The notes beneath the pieces are model-generated. The model was not told the DNA's origin, did not search any database, and saw only the letters and a program-made list of their open reading frames with translations. The position numbers and the translations under genes are program-made. Shown piece by piece: positions 13,730 through 22,440 of a DNA stretch of 38,655 nucleotides. Positions within the stretch are counted from its first letter, which is position 1; each line of letters begins with the position of its first letter. The stretch comes from a virus, in the IMG/VR virus record IMGVR_UViG_3300020027_000020, positions 1-38,655 of that record; one strand, 5' to 3'.

Positions 13730-14824
13730 TCACTCGTCCGTCCCTGTCGTGGTCCCGATGGACCTGGTGGTCATCGACATGGTGTTGCCCGTCACCAGGG
13801 GGTACGTGATGCCGTCGATGATCTGGTCTGCCGAGTATCCACGGTAGCCGAGACGCACCGTGTCGCCGGGCTCCATGGTGTAGTCCGGGACGACGCCGGC
13901 GGTCCACTGTTCGGCGAGAGCGGTGACTGCGGCAAGCTGTGCGCGCGCGGCCGTCTGCGCCTGGGCCACGGTGAGCGGCGTCTGAATCTTGGTGACCTGT
14001 ACGACGCGGCCGAACTTGCCCCCGAACTCCGTCGGCGACCCGGGCGTGATGTCGCGGGCGATGCGGCGCACTGGCTCGGTTCCGTCCATGCGCTCTGCCA
14101 CGACGACGACGCTGTTGGCGGTGCCGTCGCGGGTAATGGCGGTGGTGGCCGTGGACATGAGCCCCTGCGGTCCATCGAGGAACTGTTGCACCACGGGCCC
14201 GAGCTGGTAGTTGAACGGGCGCACCACGAACGAACCGTCGCCGAGTGCGTACCAGCGCCCGCCCACCGCCTGCGCCAGGTCGTCGAGCGCCTGCCCGCGG
14301 TCCTCATCCCACACCAGCTGCGGGGTGGGGGCGTCGGTCGTGGCGTCCGTACCGAACACGGCCTGGGGGATCGCGCCCAGGATCAGGCGCCGGATCTCGT
14401 CGAGGATCGTGGCGGTGGTCGACTTCTCCGGCGCTTCGAACCGGCACGCCACCACGTCGGCCGCAAGGTCGTCGATGTTGAACGACACGCCACCGTTCGG
14501 CTGACGGGCGGCGTTCCACACGCGGCCCGTGATGAGCGGGAAGAGTTCCTCGCTGCCGTCACTGAACCCGGTGCCCGCCCAGATGCGGACGACCGACTGA
14601 TACGGGGATAGCGGGGAGGTGGCGGTGCGCGGCCACCACTCGTCAGGCAGGGTGAACGACGCGGTGCGGGTGACCCGGTTGGTGAGCTGCGCCGACACGG
14701 ACCCGCTGACCACGGGCACCCCCGTGGCGAGGACGTTCCCGTCGATGTCCATCACGTCGATGCGCGCGACCCTGTGATGCGGCCCGTGCAGGGACGACTT
14801 GTACAGATCGGATGAGGTCAGCAT
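13730..14824 (-). CDS. Tail-tip protein, DUF5047-like, 364 aa
   Basis: The order of elements (a start describing a vector and its derivative such as RIDVMDIDGNVL, then SVSAQLTNRVTRTASFTLPDEW, then a long beta-rich body) matches DUF5047-type actinophage tail proteins that follow the distal tail protein. It probably forms part of the baseplate hub. ATG 14824 overlaps the upstream stop. Confidence 0.65.
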   Translation of the reverse strand: MLTSSDLYKSSLHGPHHRVARIDVMDIDGNVLATGVPVVSGSVSAQLTNRVTRTASFTLPDEWWPRTATSPLSPYQSVVRIWAGTGFSDGSEELFPLITGRVWNAARQPNGGVSFNIDDLAADVVACRFEAPEKSTTATILDEIRRLILGAIPQAVFGTDATTDAPTPQLVWDEDRGQALDDLAQAVGGRWYALGDGSFVVRPFNYQLGPVVQQFLDGPQGLMSTATTAITRDGTANSVVVVAERMDGTEPVRRIARDITPGSPTEFGGKFGRVVQVTKIQTPLTVAQAQTAARAQLAAVTALAEQWTAGVVPDYTMEPGDTVRLGYRGYSADQIIDGITYPLVTGNTMSMTTRSIGTTTGTDE

Positions 14825-16284
14825 CAGATAGTCACTCGCAGGTTGTCGAAGGAAAGGATGACCGGCAGGGGGTTGGTGACCGCGCCGATGCCCACGCGGA
14901 GACCGGCGTCCCCGGCGGCGACCAGATCGGCGTCAGTGGTGGTGGTCTGCCACGCGGCCGGCTCGGAGCCCAGCGTCGGCCACACCTTGGCCATGAGGCT
15001 GGTCCCTACCAGGGCGAAGCGGATCGTGTACCGCACGTTGGCGACGTAGCTGAATCCCGGCAGCACCGTGGTCAGCTGTGTCTCGGCCGCTGCCACCCGC
15101 TTGCGCAGCGTCAGGGTCATCACGCCGGTGGTGTCGGCGATGGAGACGCGGGCCATGTAGAGGTTGGCGGTGGTGTTCTCTCGCGCGCACAGACCCACCG
15201 TGTAGGTGGAGCCGGTGGGGATCGAGGCGGCGGAGAAGTCGATGCGCTCGCTCACGTCGGCGCCCGGGACGGGGATGACCGCGTTCATGGTCACGTTCGC
15301 GACGGAGAAGGACATGAGTCCGGTCGTGCCGTTGACGTCGTAGTTGGCGGGCACGCCGCCCGAGGTGGCCCACGTCTGTCCGGTGTCGGTGACGCCCCAA
15401 CTGTCAACGACGGTGCGGGTGAACGTGTCGGTGATCAGCGGGAAGGGGCCGCCCCCGGGGCACAGGATCTCGCCGGACAGGAGGTCGGCGAACGTGCCGG
15501 GCGTGGCGGTGAAGTCGCCGTACGTGGGGAAGGCGTCCTGTACGGCGCACCAGTTCGCGCACGCGGTGCCCTGGGGCACGTCGACCGGCCGGTCGACAAT
15601 GACGAACGGGACCGTCCAGGCCCGGAGCGGGATCCGCTGGTCGCGTGAGATCCGCTGCATCTGGACCGGGCCCGGCTGGATGAAGTGGTCATCCCATCCG
15701 TAGATCGACGGGGCCTGGATGAGCAGAGGTCCACCTGCGGTGAAGAGGTCATACACCCGGTCGATGGCGTCCAGGGTACGGGTGAAGAACGTCAGTGAGC
15801 CGTTGAGGAACTTGCGGCGCGCCCACACATCCGCCGGGTACTCCGCGTTCAGGACGGGGAACAGCCCTACGTCCTCGTTCCATGTCTCGTCGCCGAAGCC
15901 GCCCCACACGAACTCGGGGTCGGGGGTGCCGCACTCCGGCGGGTGCACCGATTCGGTTACCTCACAGAAGTCCATCTCGATGTCAGCCCACGGCCGGCCA
16001 GGATCCTTGAGGTAGACCGCACCGGTCTCCGGGACCGCCGGTTCGGTGAAGGTGAGGACGGTCCCGGAGACGTTCCCGGTGGCGCGGTAGAAGAGCGGGA
16101 CGCCCAGCGGCGCCGTGGTGTCGGTGAAGATCGCCACCTCGCCGAGCAGCGCCACGTTCTGAGCGATGGTGATGTACGACCCCACGAGGCCTGTGGTGGA
16201 CCGCTCCATGGTGAAGGCGGTATCCGTGCCGGGGGACGCGGTGAAGTCGACGGTGAAGATGACGTACGTGTCCTGGGCTGGCAT
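14824..16284 (-). CDS. Minor tail protein with lectin-like C-terminus, 486 aa
   Basis: The first third carries small Ig-like strands (VIFTVDFTASPGTDTAF). The middle has a tail-protein region with several Cys (ECGTPDP, CANWCAVQDAF). The final 180 residues begin ITDTFTRTVVDSWG and end ILSFDNLRVTI, the signature of concanavalin/LamG-like folds in phage adsorption proteins. It follows the tape measure gene directly, the usual place of the distal tail protein, so it may combine structural and glycan-binding roles. Start overlaps the tape measure stop. Confidence 0.7.
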   Translation of the reverse strand: MPAQDTYVIFTVDFTASPGTDTAFTMERSTTGLVGSYITIAQNVALLGEVAIFTDTTAPLGVPLFYRATGNVSGTVLTFTEPAVPETGAVYLKDPGRPWADIEMDFCEVTESVHPPECGTPDPEFVWGGFGDETWNEDVGLFPVLNAEYPADVWARRKFLNGSLTFFTRTLDAIDRVYDLFTAGGPLLIQAPSIYGWDDHFIQPGPVQMQRISRDQRIPLRAWTVPFVIVDRPVDVPQGTACANWCAVQDAFPTYGDFTATPGTFADLLSGEILCPGGGPFPLITDTFTRTVVDSWGVTDTGQTWATSGGVPANYDVNGTTGLMSFSVANVTMNAVIPVPGADVSERIDFSAASIPTGSTYTVGLCARENTTANLYMARVSIADTTGVMTLTLRKRVAAAETQLTTVLPGFSYVANVRYTIRFALVGTSLMAKVWPTLGSEPAAWQTTTTDADLVAAGDAGLRVGIGAVTNPLPVILSFDNLRVTI

Positions 16285-18719
16285 CAGATACGCACTCCTT
16301 GGGCTGCGGTGCGCACGTTGCGCCTGTCGACCTGCTCCACGCGGGTGGTCACGAACTGGTCCACGGCCTCGTTCCCGATGGAGACGAACACGTTGGGCGC
16401 GACCATGGATCCGGACGCGGGGGCGGAGATGGACGACGGGGCGGCGAACGACGGCATGTTCATGGTGAGCCCCTGCAATTCGGCGCGCACCCGCGGGATG
16501 GACTTCTGGATACCGTTGATCAAGCCGTCCATGAGGAACTCTCCGGACGGGGTGAGGAGCTTCTTGTCCTTGTCGGCCGGCCCCTTCCAGTCGGGGATCT
16601 TGTTCGTCAGGTCGGTGAGCAGGCTGGTCACCTGGCCGATCTTGGACTGGATGCCGTTGACCAGTCCGCCGATGAGCGAGGCACCTTGGGCGAAGAGCAG
16701 GTTGCCGAGGTTGCCGAGGGCGTTCTGTAGGTCGCCGGGAATCTGACTGATCCGGTTCAGGGCCCGCTCGCGCATATCCAGTACGCCATTGACAAACGAC
16801 GTCGCGCCCTCGGCCACCTTGGCGCGCAGCTTCGCAACGTACCGGTTCAGGATTTCTTCCACCTTGTTGACCATGCCGTCAAAGAACGTGCGTACCTTGG
16901 CCGTCAGGTCTTGCACATTCTGCCGAGCGGCCTCGTTGCCGTTTCTGAAGTCGCCCTGCAACAGGTCAATGAACGCTTGAATGACAGGAAGGGTGATCTC
17001 TGTGAACACCTTGGCCATGAACGTAAGCGCCTTTGCCAACAACGCCAGTGCTCCGACCAACGCACCCGCAATGAGTGCGACTGCGGGTCCGGCTTTTTCA
17101 GCGATGATGATCAGAAACTTGTTGAATTCCTCTGCCAACGGGACGAGTTCAACCAGAAGCAGCCCGATTTGAACGCCCAGGTCGGTGAAGTCGGGGCCGA
17201 GAGTCGTCAGTGCGTTACGGATTGCGGGAAAGAGGGTGTCTGCGAGGGTCACCAAGGGGGTCAGGAGTTGTTCCAGAAGCGGCGGGAGGTTTTCCAGGAT
17301 CGGGGAAAGGGTGGACCCGATAATCTTGGCTACCTCCTCAATGGTCGGACCCATCGTTACGAATATGTCACCCAGCGCCTTGAACAACGGGGTGAGGATC
17401 GGCAGGATTCCGGAGATCAATTCTGCGGCGAGCTCAACGAGCGGAGACAGTGCCCCGACCAGTCGGCCCAATGACTCGGCCAGTGTGATCAGCACGGGGC
17501 CGAGCGCCTTCAGGATCTTGCCGAAAGAACCCCCCAGAGTCTCGATAAGCAACTGAGTGGGACCCGACAGTTTGAGCAACACGCCGGCCACGATCTCCAG
17601 GGCCTTAGCCAGCAGCGGACCGGCCGTCTTGTAGAGCACCGCCATGGTCTCGGCCAGCGCACTGAGCGCGGCCTGAAACTCATCGGTCCCGGTAACGTCC
17701 TCAAACCCCTGGGTCAGCGTCTCCAAGGTGCCGAAGAGACCCTGGCCGTCGATCGATACGGCGTTGATGATGTTGCCGATGCCGCCAAAGACGTTGCCCG
17801 CCACGCGCCCGAGCTGCGCGATAGCGTCCACGGCGTCATTGATCGCGCTCTCCAGTGCGCCCGACTTGAACGCGCCGGACAGACTCTTGCTGACGCTCTC
17901 GGCCACGCGGCCGACGGCTTCCGTGATGCGCTCGAACGACGGCCCCGCCGCCGCCGCCAACTGGCCGAACGCGAGGGTTACCTGCCCGGGGATGTCGACG
18001 AGGTTCTCAAGGCCGCTGGTGGCCGACTTCAGTGCGTGGCCGAGCACCCCCGAATCGGAGAGCGCCTGCGCCGCCTGTGAGACGCCCTTGCCCATCTGGT
18101 TGAGGGACCCTGCGGTGTCGACCAGGGAGCGCTTGAGATCCGGCAGGACATTGGTCGCCAGGCCCTTGACCTCGCCCGCGAAGCCCTTGAAAAGGGTCTC
18201 CTGCACATCGAGCTGAAGATCCTTGAACGCGTCCTTCATACCGATGATCTGCTGCGCGGTTTCACGCGCGGCGGGAGACAGGCGCTCCAGTGCCTCAGCC
18301 ACCTTGGCCGCGTCGGCGTCCGGCTTGAACGCCTCTGTGATCGCGTCCGAGACACCGAGCATGCCCAACTTGAGCGCACCCGACGCAAGCTGCATGGCCA
18401 GCAGGCCCGTGGTGGCGACTGCCGCTGCCGGACCCACCTGCTCCACCGCAGCGACCACGCCGGCCAGGAGCGGCGCGGCAGTGCCTGCGGCGGCCCCCGC
18501 GACACCTACCGCCTTGCCGAGGGACCCGAGCCCCCCTGCCACGGACGACAGCAGGCCCGTTGCGCGTTGCAGCGCCCCGTCCCGGTCGACGTCCACCCGG
18601 ATGTGAACCGGCGGGGCCGTGGCTTCGGCGATGTTGACGATGCGCCGGATGTCCCGCTGTAGGTCCGCGAGGGTGTTCGTCGCGTTGACGATCAAGTCAA
18701 TCTCGGCTTGCGATGGCAC
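16284..18719 (-). CDS. Tail tape measure protein, 811 aa
   Basis: The longest structural gene, after the two tail assembly chaperones and before the tail-tip genes. It begins with helices (LIVNATNTLADLQRDIRRIV), continues with several hydrophobic Ala/Gly segments near 60-110 and then long amphipathic repeats rich in Leu, Ile and Gly. From residue length, with about 1.5 angstrom per residue, the tail would be about 120 nm. It starts at GTG 18719 with AGAGG seven bases upstream. The part at about 16900-17650 has clearly lower GC than its surroundings, suggesting a replaced segment. Confidence 0.9.
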   Translation of the reverse strand: MPSQAEIDLIVNATNTLADLQRDIRRIVNIAEATAPPVHIRVDVDRDGALQRATGLLSSVAGGLGSLGKAVGVAGAAAGTAAPLLAGVVAAVEQVGPAAAVATTGLLAMQLASGALKLGMLGVSDAITEAFKPDADAAKVAEALERLSPAARETAQQIIGMKDAFKDLQLDVQETLFKGFAGEVKGLATNVLPDLKRSLVDTAGSLNQMGKGVSQAAQALSDSGVLGHALKSATSGLENLVDIPGQVTLAFGQLAAAAGPSFERITEAVGRVAESVSKSLSGAFKSGALESAINDAVDAIAQLGRVAGNVFGGIGNIINAVSIDGQGLFGTLETLTQGFEDVTGTDEFQAALSALAETMAVLYKTAGPLLAKALEIVAGVLLKLSGPTQLLIETLGGSFGKILKALGPVLITLAESLGRLVGALSPLVELAAELISGILPILTPLFKALGDIFVTMGPTIEEVAKIIGSTLSPILENLPPLLEQLLTPLVTLADTLFPAIRNALTTLGPDFTDLGVQIGLLLVELVPLAEEFNKFLIIIAEKAGPAVALIAGALVGALALLAKALTFMAKVFTEITLPVIQAFIDLLQGDFRNGNEAARQNVQDLTAKVRTFFDGMVNKVEEILNRYVAKLRAKVAEGATSFVNGVLDMRERALNRISQIPGDLQNALGNLGNLLFAQGASLIGGLVNGIQSKIGQVTSLLTDLTNKIPDWKGPADKDKKLLTPSGEFLMDGLINGIQKSIPRVRAELQGLTMNMPSFAAPSSISAPASGSMVAPNVFVSIGNEAVDQFVTTRVEQVDRRNVRTAAQGVRI

Positions 18720-18731
18720 GTCCCAGCCTCT

Positions 18732-19262
18732 CTATCCCATGCCCGGCATGCTGCGTGCGGCGTTGACCATCTCGTTCATGGACATGTCGCCCCACCCATC
18801 ATCCTCTACACCGAGAGGGGGCGTGCTGAGGGCGTGATCGAACTTGAGGCGCCCGCTGTCGTCGGTGTTCTCCCGCAGCATTACGTAGATCGCGCTGCAC
18901 CACTGAGCGGCCGTGAGCGCCCACGGATCGAGCCCTGCCAGGGTGGCGCGCCCCGCCACGTTGTGCGTCGCTGAGACGTCCAGCAGCCGATACGTCTCCC
19001 ACCAGTGGAACCCGGGCACGGCTGCCTTCATCAGCTCGTACGAAGCATCTGTCAGCTGTTTGGCCGTGATCTCCCCGGTCACCAGCTCGTTCAGGACGGA
19101 CTCGCGCGTGGCTTCCCGGGCAAGGTTAAGGAGGAGGGTGGCCGGATCCTGCGCCGACCCCAGCACGGCAACCCATTCGGCTGCGCTGCGGTACGGCACG
19201 ACGATGCGGACCCCGCACAGCTCTACCGCAACCGGGGCGCGGCTGTACGGGGACGCTGTCAC
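18732..19262 (-). CDS. Tail assembly chaperone, second gene
   Basis: A 176-residue protein between the first chaperone and the tape measure gene. It contains Trp-rich helices (AAEWVAVLGSAQDP and GFHWWETYRLLDV) and ends with DMSMNEMVNAARS, typical of the second chaperone gene of actinophages. It begins at GTG 19262, overlapping the previous stop (GTGA). No slippery heptamer is visible near that overlap, so expression is probably by coupling rather than by the frameshift used in lambda G/GT. Confidence 0.7.
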   Translation of the reverse strand: MTASPYSRAPVAVELCGVRIVVPYRSAAEWVAVLGSAQDPATLLLNLAREATRESVLNELVTGEITAKQLTDASYELMKAAVPGFHWWETYRLLDVSATHNVAGRATLAGLDPWALTAAQWCSAIYVMLRENTDDSGRLKFDHALSTPPLGVEDDGWGDMSMNEMVNAARSMPGMG

Positions 19263-19588
19263 GCGGGATCAGCCTTGCCGGTTGAACCGTTCATCACCTT
19301 GACCAGCAGGCCGAACAGTTCGGCCAGGGTGACGGTCCCCATGACCATGCCGTCGTCGATGAGGGCCCACTCCTTGGGGCCCACCCGGGACTCAAGGATG
19401 CGCATCAGACGGGACGAGTCGCGGGCGACTGCTTCCTGCGCGGCCTTGACAGCTTCGGCATCCTCAGGGTCCACCTCGGCCGTGGTGTCGAACATCGATT
19501 TGACCACGAGCATCTGCCCGTCTACGAGCGGCTTGCACTCGATCATGCGCCCCTGAAACCGCGTCTTGAAAGTCTTCTCTGTGTCCAT
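19259..19588 (-). CDS. Tail assembly chaperone, first gene
   Basis: A 109-residue protein with helical, acidic composition (AEVDPEDAEAVKAAQEA and SRLMRILESRVGPKEW), located two genes before the tape measure. It likely coats the tape measure during tail assembly. Only position and composition support the assignment. Confidence 0.65.
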   Translation of the reverse strand: MDTEKTFKTRFQGRMIECKPLVDGQMLVVKSMFDTTAEVDPEDAEAVKAAQEAVARDSSRLMRILESRVGPKEWALIDDGMVMGTVTLAELFGLLVKVMNGSTGKADPA

Positions 19589-19604
19589 GCGACCAGGGTA
19601 TCCG

Positions 19605-20012
19605 TCACGTGGTCCGGAAGCGGTACCCGCGCGCGAGAGCCGTCTCCCTCAGGGCCTGGTCCAGGAACGGCCGCGCGCGGGTACCGGGGTGGTGGACGAC
19701 GCGGGCGAACACCACCTGGCCGCCAACGCGGAAGCGGAGCGCCTGCCCACGGCGCGGCCGGATGATGTGGGGACGCGTCCCGTCGTTGACGAACGGGGCG
19801 TAGAAGACGTCCGACCCGATCGTGTAGACGGAGCGCAGCGTGAGCGTGCGGCGCGCCTCAACTCGGATCGACGCCCGCAGCCGGCCCGTGTCCACCGGTG
19901 CCAGGATCTTCGCCCGGTTCACCGCCTGCCGGGAAGCCGCTTCCAGCTCCCGGCGCGACGCGTCCCGGATCGTCCTGCTCAACGCTGCTTGGTCGAGCCG
20001 GACTCTTGCCAC
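19605..20012 (-). CDS. HK97 gp10-like head-tail protein
   Basis: A 135-residue protein with RAKILAPVDTGRLRASI and HHPGTRARPFLDQAL, the hallmark pair of HK97 gp10-like neck/tail completion proteins (APVDTGxLRxS, then GT-P-FL). It acts at the head-tail joint. It starts at GTG 20012 and overlaps the 3' third to half of the preceding gene by 155 bases in another frame. Confidence 0.85.
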   Translation of the reverse strand: MARVRLDQAALSRTIRDASRRELEAASRQAVNRAKILAPVDTGRLRASIRVEARRTLTLRSVYTIGSDVFYAPFVNDGTRPHIIRPRRGQALRFRVGGQVVFARVVHHPGTRARPFLDQALRETALARGYRFRTT

Positions 20013-20169
20013 CGTCGATCATCTCCGCTCGCACCAGCCCCATGGACTCCCACGCACACACGGTGTCGTCGTAGTCGGCAACGGCCGTGTCGCCCTTGTA
20101 CATGCCGTTGAACGAGATGAGCACCGTGATCCGTGCCCGAGGCACTGGGCTGGTCTTCTTACGCGCCAT
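19858..20169 (-). CDS. Small head-tail region protein overlapping gp10 gene
   Basis: The first 55 residues look like a real small domain (ARITVLISFNGMYKGDTA, then CAWESMGLVRAEM). The remaining 48 are Gly/Pro/Glu-rich and are read in a second frame through the start of the gp10-like gene. ATG 20169 is chosen over 20187; it overlaps the previous stop by 11 bases. The long overlap may be real, since no earlier stop exists, or may indicate a frame change. Proteins with this VLISFNG-type start occur near connectors in other actinophages as far as I recall. Confidence 0.6.
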   Translation of the reverse strand: MARKKTSPVPRARITVLISFNGMYKGDTAVADYDDTVCAWESMGLVRAEMIDGGKSPARPSSVEQDDPGRVAPGAGSGFPAGGEPGEDPGTGGHGPAAGVDPS

Positions 20170-20677
20170 TGCTGCACCCACAGTCATAGTCGATGGTCAC
20201 GGTCATGGTGCCGGTGAGGCAGTTCCCGTCGGGGCCGGCAGGGATGTACGTACCGGGCACCGTGCGCGGCTCGTATGGCAGCTGGTTGAACGACTCCGTG
20301 GCGCAGCAGATGGCCGCTTCCATGGCGCCCTGGTCCGAGTCCATCCTGAGCGCCGCTTCGGTCCACGCCGCGCAGGAGGGGCCCGCGCCCACGGTGCCGA
20401 ACGGGATGCACCGGGCGGTGCCCATCTCCAGTGTGATGCGGCGCGCCGTGCTGATGCAGTTGCCGGGCCCGTCGGGGTCGGCGAGGGAGTCGACTCCCGC
20501 CACGCGCACCCACGCGAGACCTGTACAGCACTCGTCCTCGGACGTGCCCAGCGTCGGGTTGACGCGGTCGCCGAAGCGCAGGCAGACCTTCTCGTCCGGG
20601 ATCGGGTACGGTCCGGCGTCGATCTGCTCCCCGAGGCACTGGAGCAGGATCTGAGCGAACTCGATGGGGCGGGTCAC
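20159..20677 (-). CDS. Cys-rich head-tail connector, 172 aa
   Basis: The N-terminal helices (EFAQILLQCLGEQI) and conserved Cys pattern (ECCTGLAWVRV, CISTARRI, AICCAT, DYDCGC) are typical of a connector gene found after the gp6-like protein in Streptomyces phages. It is placed in the order connector, closure, gp10-like, so it is probably the head closure or tail terminator protein. GTG start at 20677, overlapping the preceding stop. Confidence 0.6.
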   Translation of the reverse strand: MTRPIEFAQILLQCLGEQIDAGPYPIPDEKVCLRFGDRVNPTLGTSEDECCTGLAWVRVAGVDSLADPDGPGNCISTARRITLEMGTARCIPFGTVGAGPSCAAWTEAALRMDSDQGAMEAAICCATESFNQLPYEPRTVPGTYIPAGPDGNCLTGTMTVTIDYDCGCSNGA

Positions 20678-20778
20678 AGCTGCACCTGTCGTGGGTTGCG
20701 GACGTCGGGGGAGAGTACCTGCGGCCGCGAGCGCAGTCGGCCAGGGTTGTACGCACGGATGAACAGGTCCGCCTCCAT
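20674..20778 (-). CDS. Small protein, 34 aa, possible extension of upstream connector
   Basis: ATG 20778 gives 34 residues rich in Arg, Pro and Val, ending with a TGA that overlaps the next GTG. The frame stays open upstream through 20814 and is in frame with the connector gene that stops at 20815-20817; the residues between (QALLDAGLTGV) look like coding sequence. So this is either a separate coupled gene with its true start unclear or a readthrough extension. Function unknown. Confidence 0.5.
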   Translation of the reverse strand: MEADLFIRAYNPGRLRSRPQVLSPDVRNPRQVQL

Positions 20779-20814
20779 GACGCCCGTGAGACCGGCGTCA
20801 AGCAGCGCCTGGGG

Positions 20815-21486
20815 TCAGGCTACCTGTACCTCTACCCCGTTGCGGGAGAGGGAGATGAGCTGTTCCGGCAGGGCGCAGCCCTCACCGCCGCTGCACGCCT
20901 TGGCGAACTCGCATGCGAGCTTGCCCGCGGCGATGGCTGCCGACGCGGGGAGCGCTGCGCCGGGGCGGACTGTGACCGACCACGTGTTCTCTTCGGTGTC
21001 GGCGAGGTCGAGGTTCTGGCACTCCGGCCAGCACTCCCCGTCCGTGCGCACCAGGATCGTGCTGTCATCGAGACGGTAGGAGGACGGGTCGAGGATGACT
21101 CCGTCCACCATGACCTCGTCGATGGCGGACACCGGGTAGGGCATGTGCGCCTCGCACGTGGCCCGGCACCGGCAGACGCTCCCGCAGGCGCAGTTGCGCC
21201 ACACGCCGTTGTCGACGAACGGGATCATCCACGGGTTGCCCGAGCCCGATGAGGCGGGGGAGTCGACCGGGAAGGCGAGGTACCCACCGAACCATCCACA
21301 CCGCCTGCCGCAGGGGCGCAGCTTGACGGGACACTGGGCGAACTGACGGCCGGTAAGAGCGTCCAGGATCTCTGTCGCCCACGCGGCAGCTGCTGCCTGT
21401 ACGGCGGGGCTGTAGTCGTCCCATCCGGTGCAGCACGAGAGGTCCATCTCCCATGCACAGATGGACCCTGGTACTGGTGTGCTCAT
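20815..21486 (-). CDS. Head-tail connector (gp6-like), 223 aa
   Basis: A helical, Cys-rich protein: DDYSPAVQAAAAAWATEIL near 25-43, a cysteine cluster (CACGSVCRCRATC) near 99-111, and AIAAGKLACEFAKACSGGEGC near 185-205. The alternation of an N-terminal helix pair and the C-terminal ACEFAKAC helix is typical of gp6-like adaptor proteins in Streptomyces phages. It binds the portal ring to extend the neck. ATG 21486 has GAAGG upstream. Confidence 0.7.
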   Translation of the reverse strand: MSTPVPGSICAWEMDLSCCTGWDDYSPAVQAAAAAWATEILDALTGRQFAQCPVKLRPCGRRCGWFGGYLAFPVDSPASSGSGNPWMIPFVDNGVWRNCACGSVCRCRATCEAHMPYPVSAIDEVMVDGVILDPSSYRLDDSTILVRTDGECWPECQNLDLADTEENTWSVTVRPGAALPASAAIAAGKLACEFAKACSGGEGCALPEQLISLSRNGVEVQVA

Positions 21487-21501
21487 ACCGACCGCCTTCT
21501 G

Positions 21502-21678
21502 TTACGCGTCTCGGACTGCTGCTGTAAACGTGGCGTTGAGCCACACGGTCCCGTCCGCGCACACGCGCACGTACGTACTTCCTGCACCGATCATCGCGTG
21601 ATCGAAGAAGTCTGGATCGACCCCGTCGAGCTCGCACCACTGTTCCCTGGTCAGCCACTGGCACGCGACATTGGCCAC
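21502..21678 (-). CDS. Hypothetical protein, 58 aa
   Basis: GTG 21678 is selected because GGGAGG lies at good distance; the longer frame (from 21720) runs through a perfect hairpin. The product has a TREQWCELDGVDPDFFDHAM helix and a strand-rich end. The position between tail-tube and connector genes is unusual. Function unknown. Confidence 0.55.
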   Translation of the reverse strand: MANVACQWLTREQWCELDGVDPDFFDHAMIGAGSTYVRVCADGTVWLNATFTAAVRDA

Positions 21679-21694
21679 GTCGGTTCCTCCCGTA

Positions 21695-21729
21695 GGTGAC
21701 GCCGTGGGCTGGATACCCACGGCGTCACC
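21695..21729 (-). terminator. Hairpin within the late structural block
   Basis: A perfect 14-bp stem (21695-21708 with 21716-21729) and a 7-nt loop sit between the tail-tube gene stop (21742) and the ribosome site of the next gene. It probably reduces expression of connector and tail genes relative to capsid and tube, or protects the 3' end of the upstream mRNA. Confidence 0.65.
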
Positions 21730-21741
21730 TTCAGGGTAGGG

Positions 21742-22440
21742 CTACGGCGCGGGGAGAGCGACTGCCCCACACGCGGCGGTCGGGAGCGGGGCGGACGAGA
21801 ACTCGAAGTGGCCGTGCTGCGTCGCAGTGATCGCGGTGAGCAACGGCTCCAGGGTGGCGGGCGTCACGGCGTCGCGGCGGATGTCGTACGGGCCGACGTC
21901 CCACAGGGAGCCCGGCGACGTGCGCGCGGTCATCGAGATGGTGAGGGCTGCGTTGGCCCACGTGTACTCGTTGATCTGCGCCTGCACGACGAACGGGTAC
22001 AGCCAGTAGCCGTACAGCGGGAAGCCGTCCGGGTCGCATGCCTGGCCGGCGACGCCCGACCACACCTCCAGTGCGAAGTTAGCCGTGCCGAGGGTTGCCG
22101 TGTCCCAGCGGAATCCGGTCGTATTCGGCGCCACGGCGTCGTCGAGAACCAGGGGCGCGCCGGTGATGATGTTGATGGCGTCGGGGTCGACGACACACAT
22201 GTCGATCTGAAGGGTCAGCCACCGCAGCGCCGGATCCGACTGGTCGTCGGTGCAGATGTCGCCGTTGGCGTTGAGGACGGTGATGTCCTCCTGGTCCTGG
22301 TACACAGGGGTCGTGACGACCTGAATCGTGCCCGTGGTGACCAGGGAGCCGGTCGGGCCCGGGACCGGGGCCCCGCACTCGTCCAGCCGGGTGAGGCGCA
22401 GCGTACGGCCGCGCGCCAGGGATCCACACTGAGTGGGCAT
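21742..22440 (-). CDS. Probable major tail (tube) protein, 232 aa
   Basis: A beta-rich protein with repeating short strands (RTLRLTRLDECGAPV, TLQIDMCVVDPDAIN, YPFVVQAQINEYTW), and a C-terminus GHFEFSSAPLP. Composition, size and an adjacent strong terminator fit a highly expressed tube protein. Its place before the connector genes is atypical but occurs in some Streptomyces phages. ATG 22440 overlaps the upstream stop. Confidence 0.6.
   Translation of the reverse strand: MPTQCGSLARGRTLRLTRLDECGAPVPGPTGSLVTTGTIQVVTTPVYQDQEDITVLNANGDICTDDQSDPALRWLTLQIDMCVVDPDAINIITGAPLVLDDAVAPNTTGFRWDTATLGTANFALEVWSGVAGQACDPDGFPLYGYWLYPFVVQAQINEYTWANAALTISMTARTSPGSLWDVGPYDIRRDAVTPATLEPLLTAITATQHGHFEFSSAPLPTAACGAVALPAP

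Noticed and set aside
19259-19330. Programmed frameshift between the tail chaperone genes
   Set aside because: No slippery heptamer was seen before the overlap; GTGA coupling explains the arrangement.
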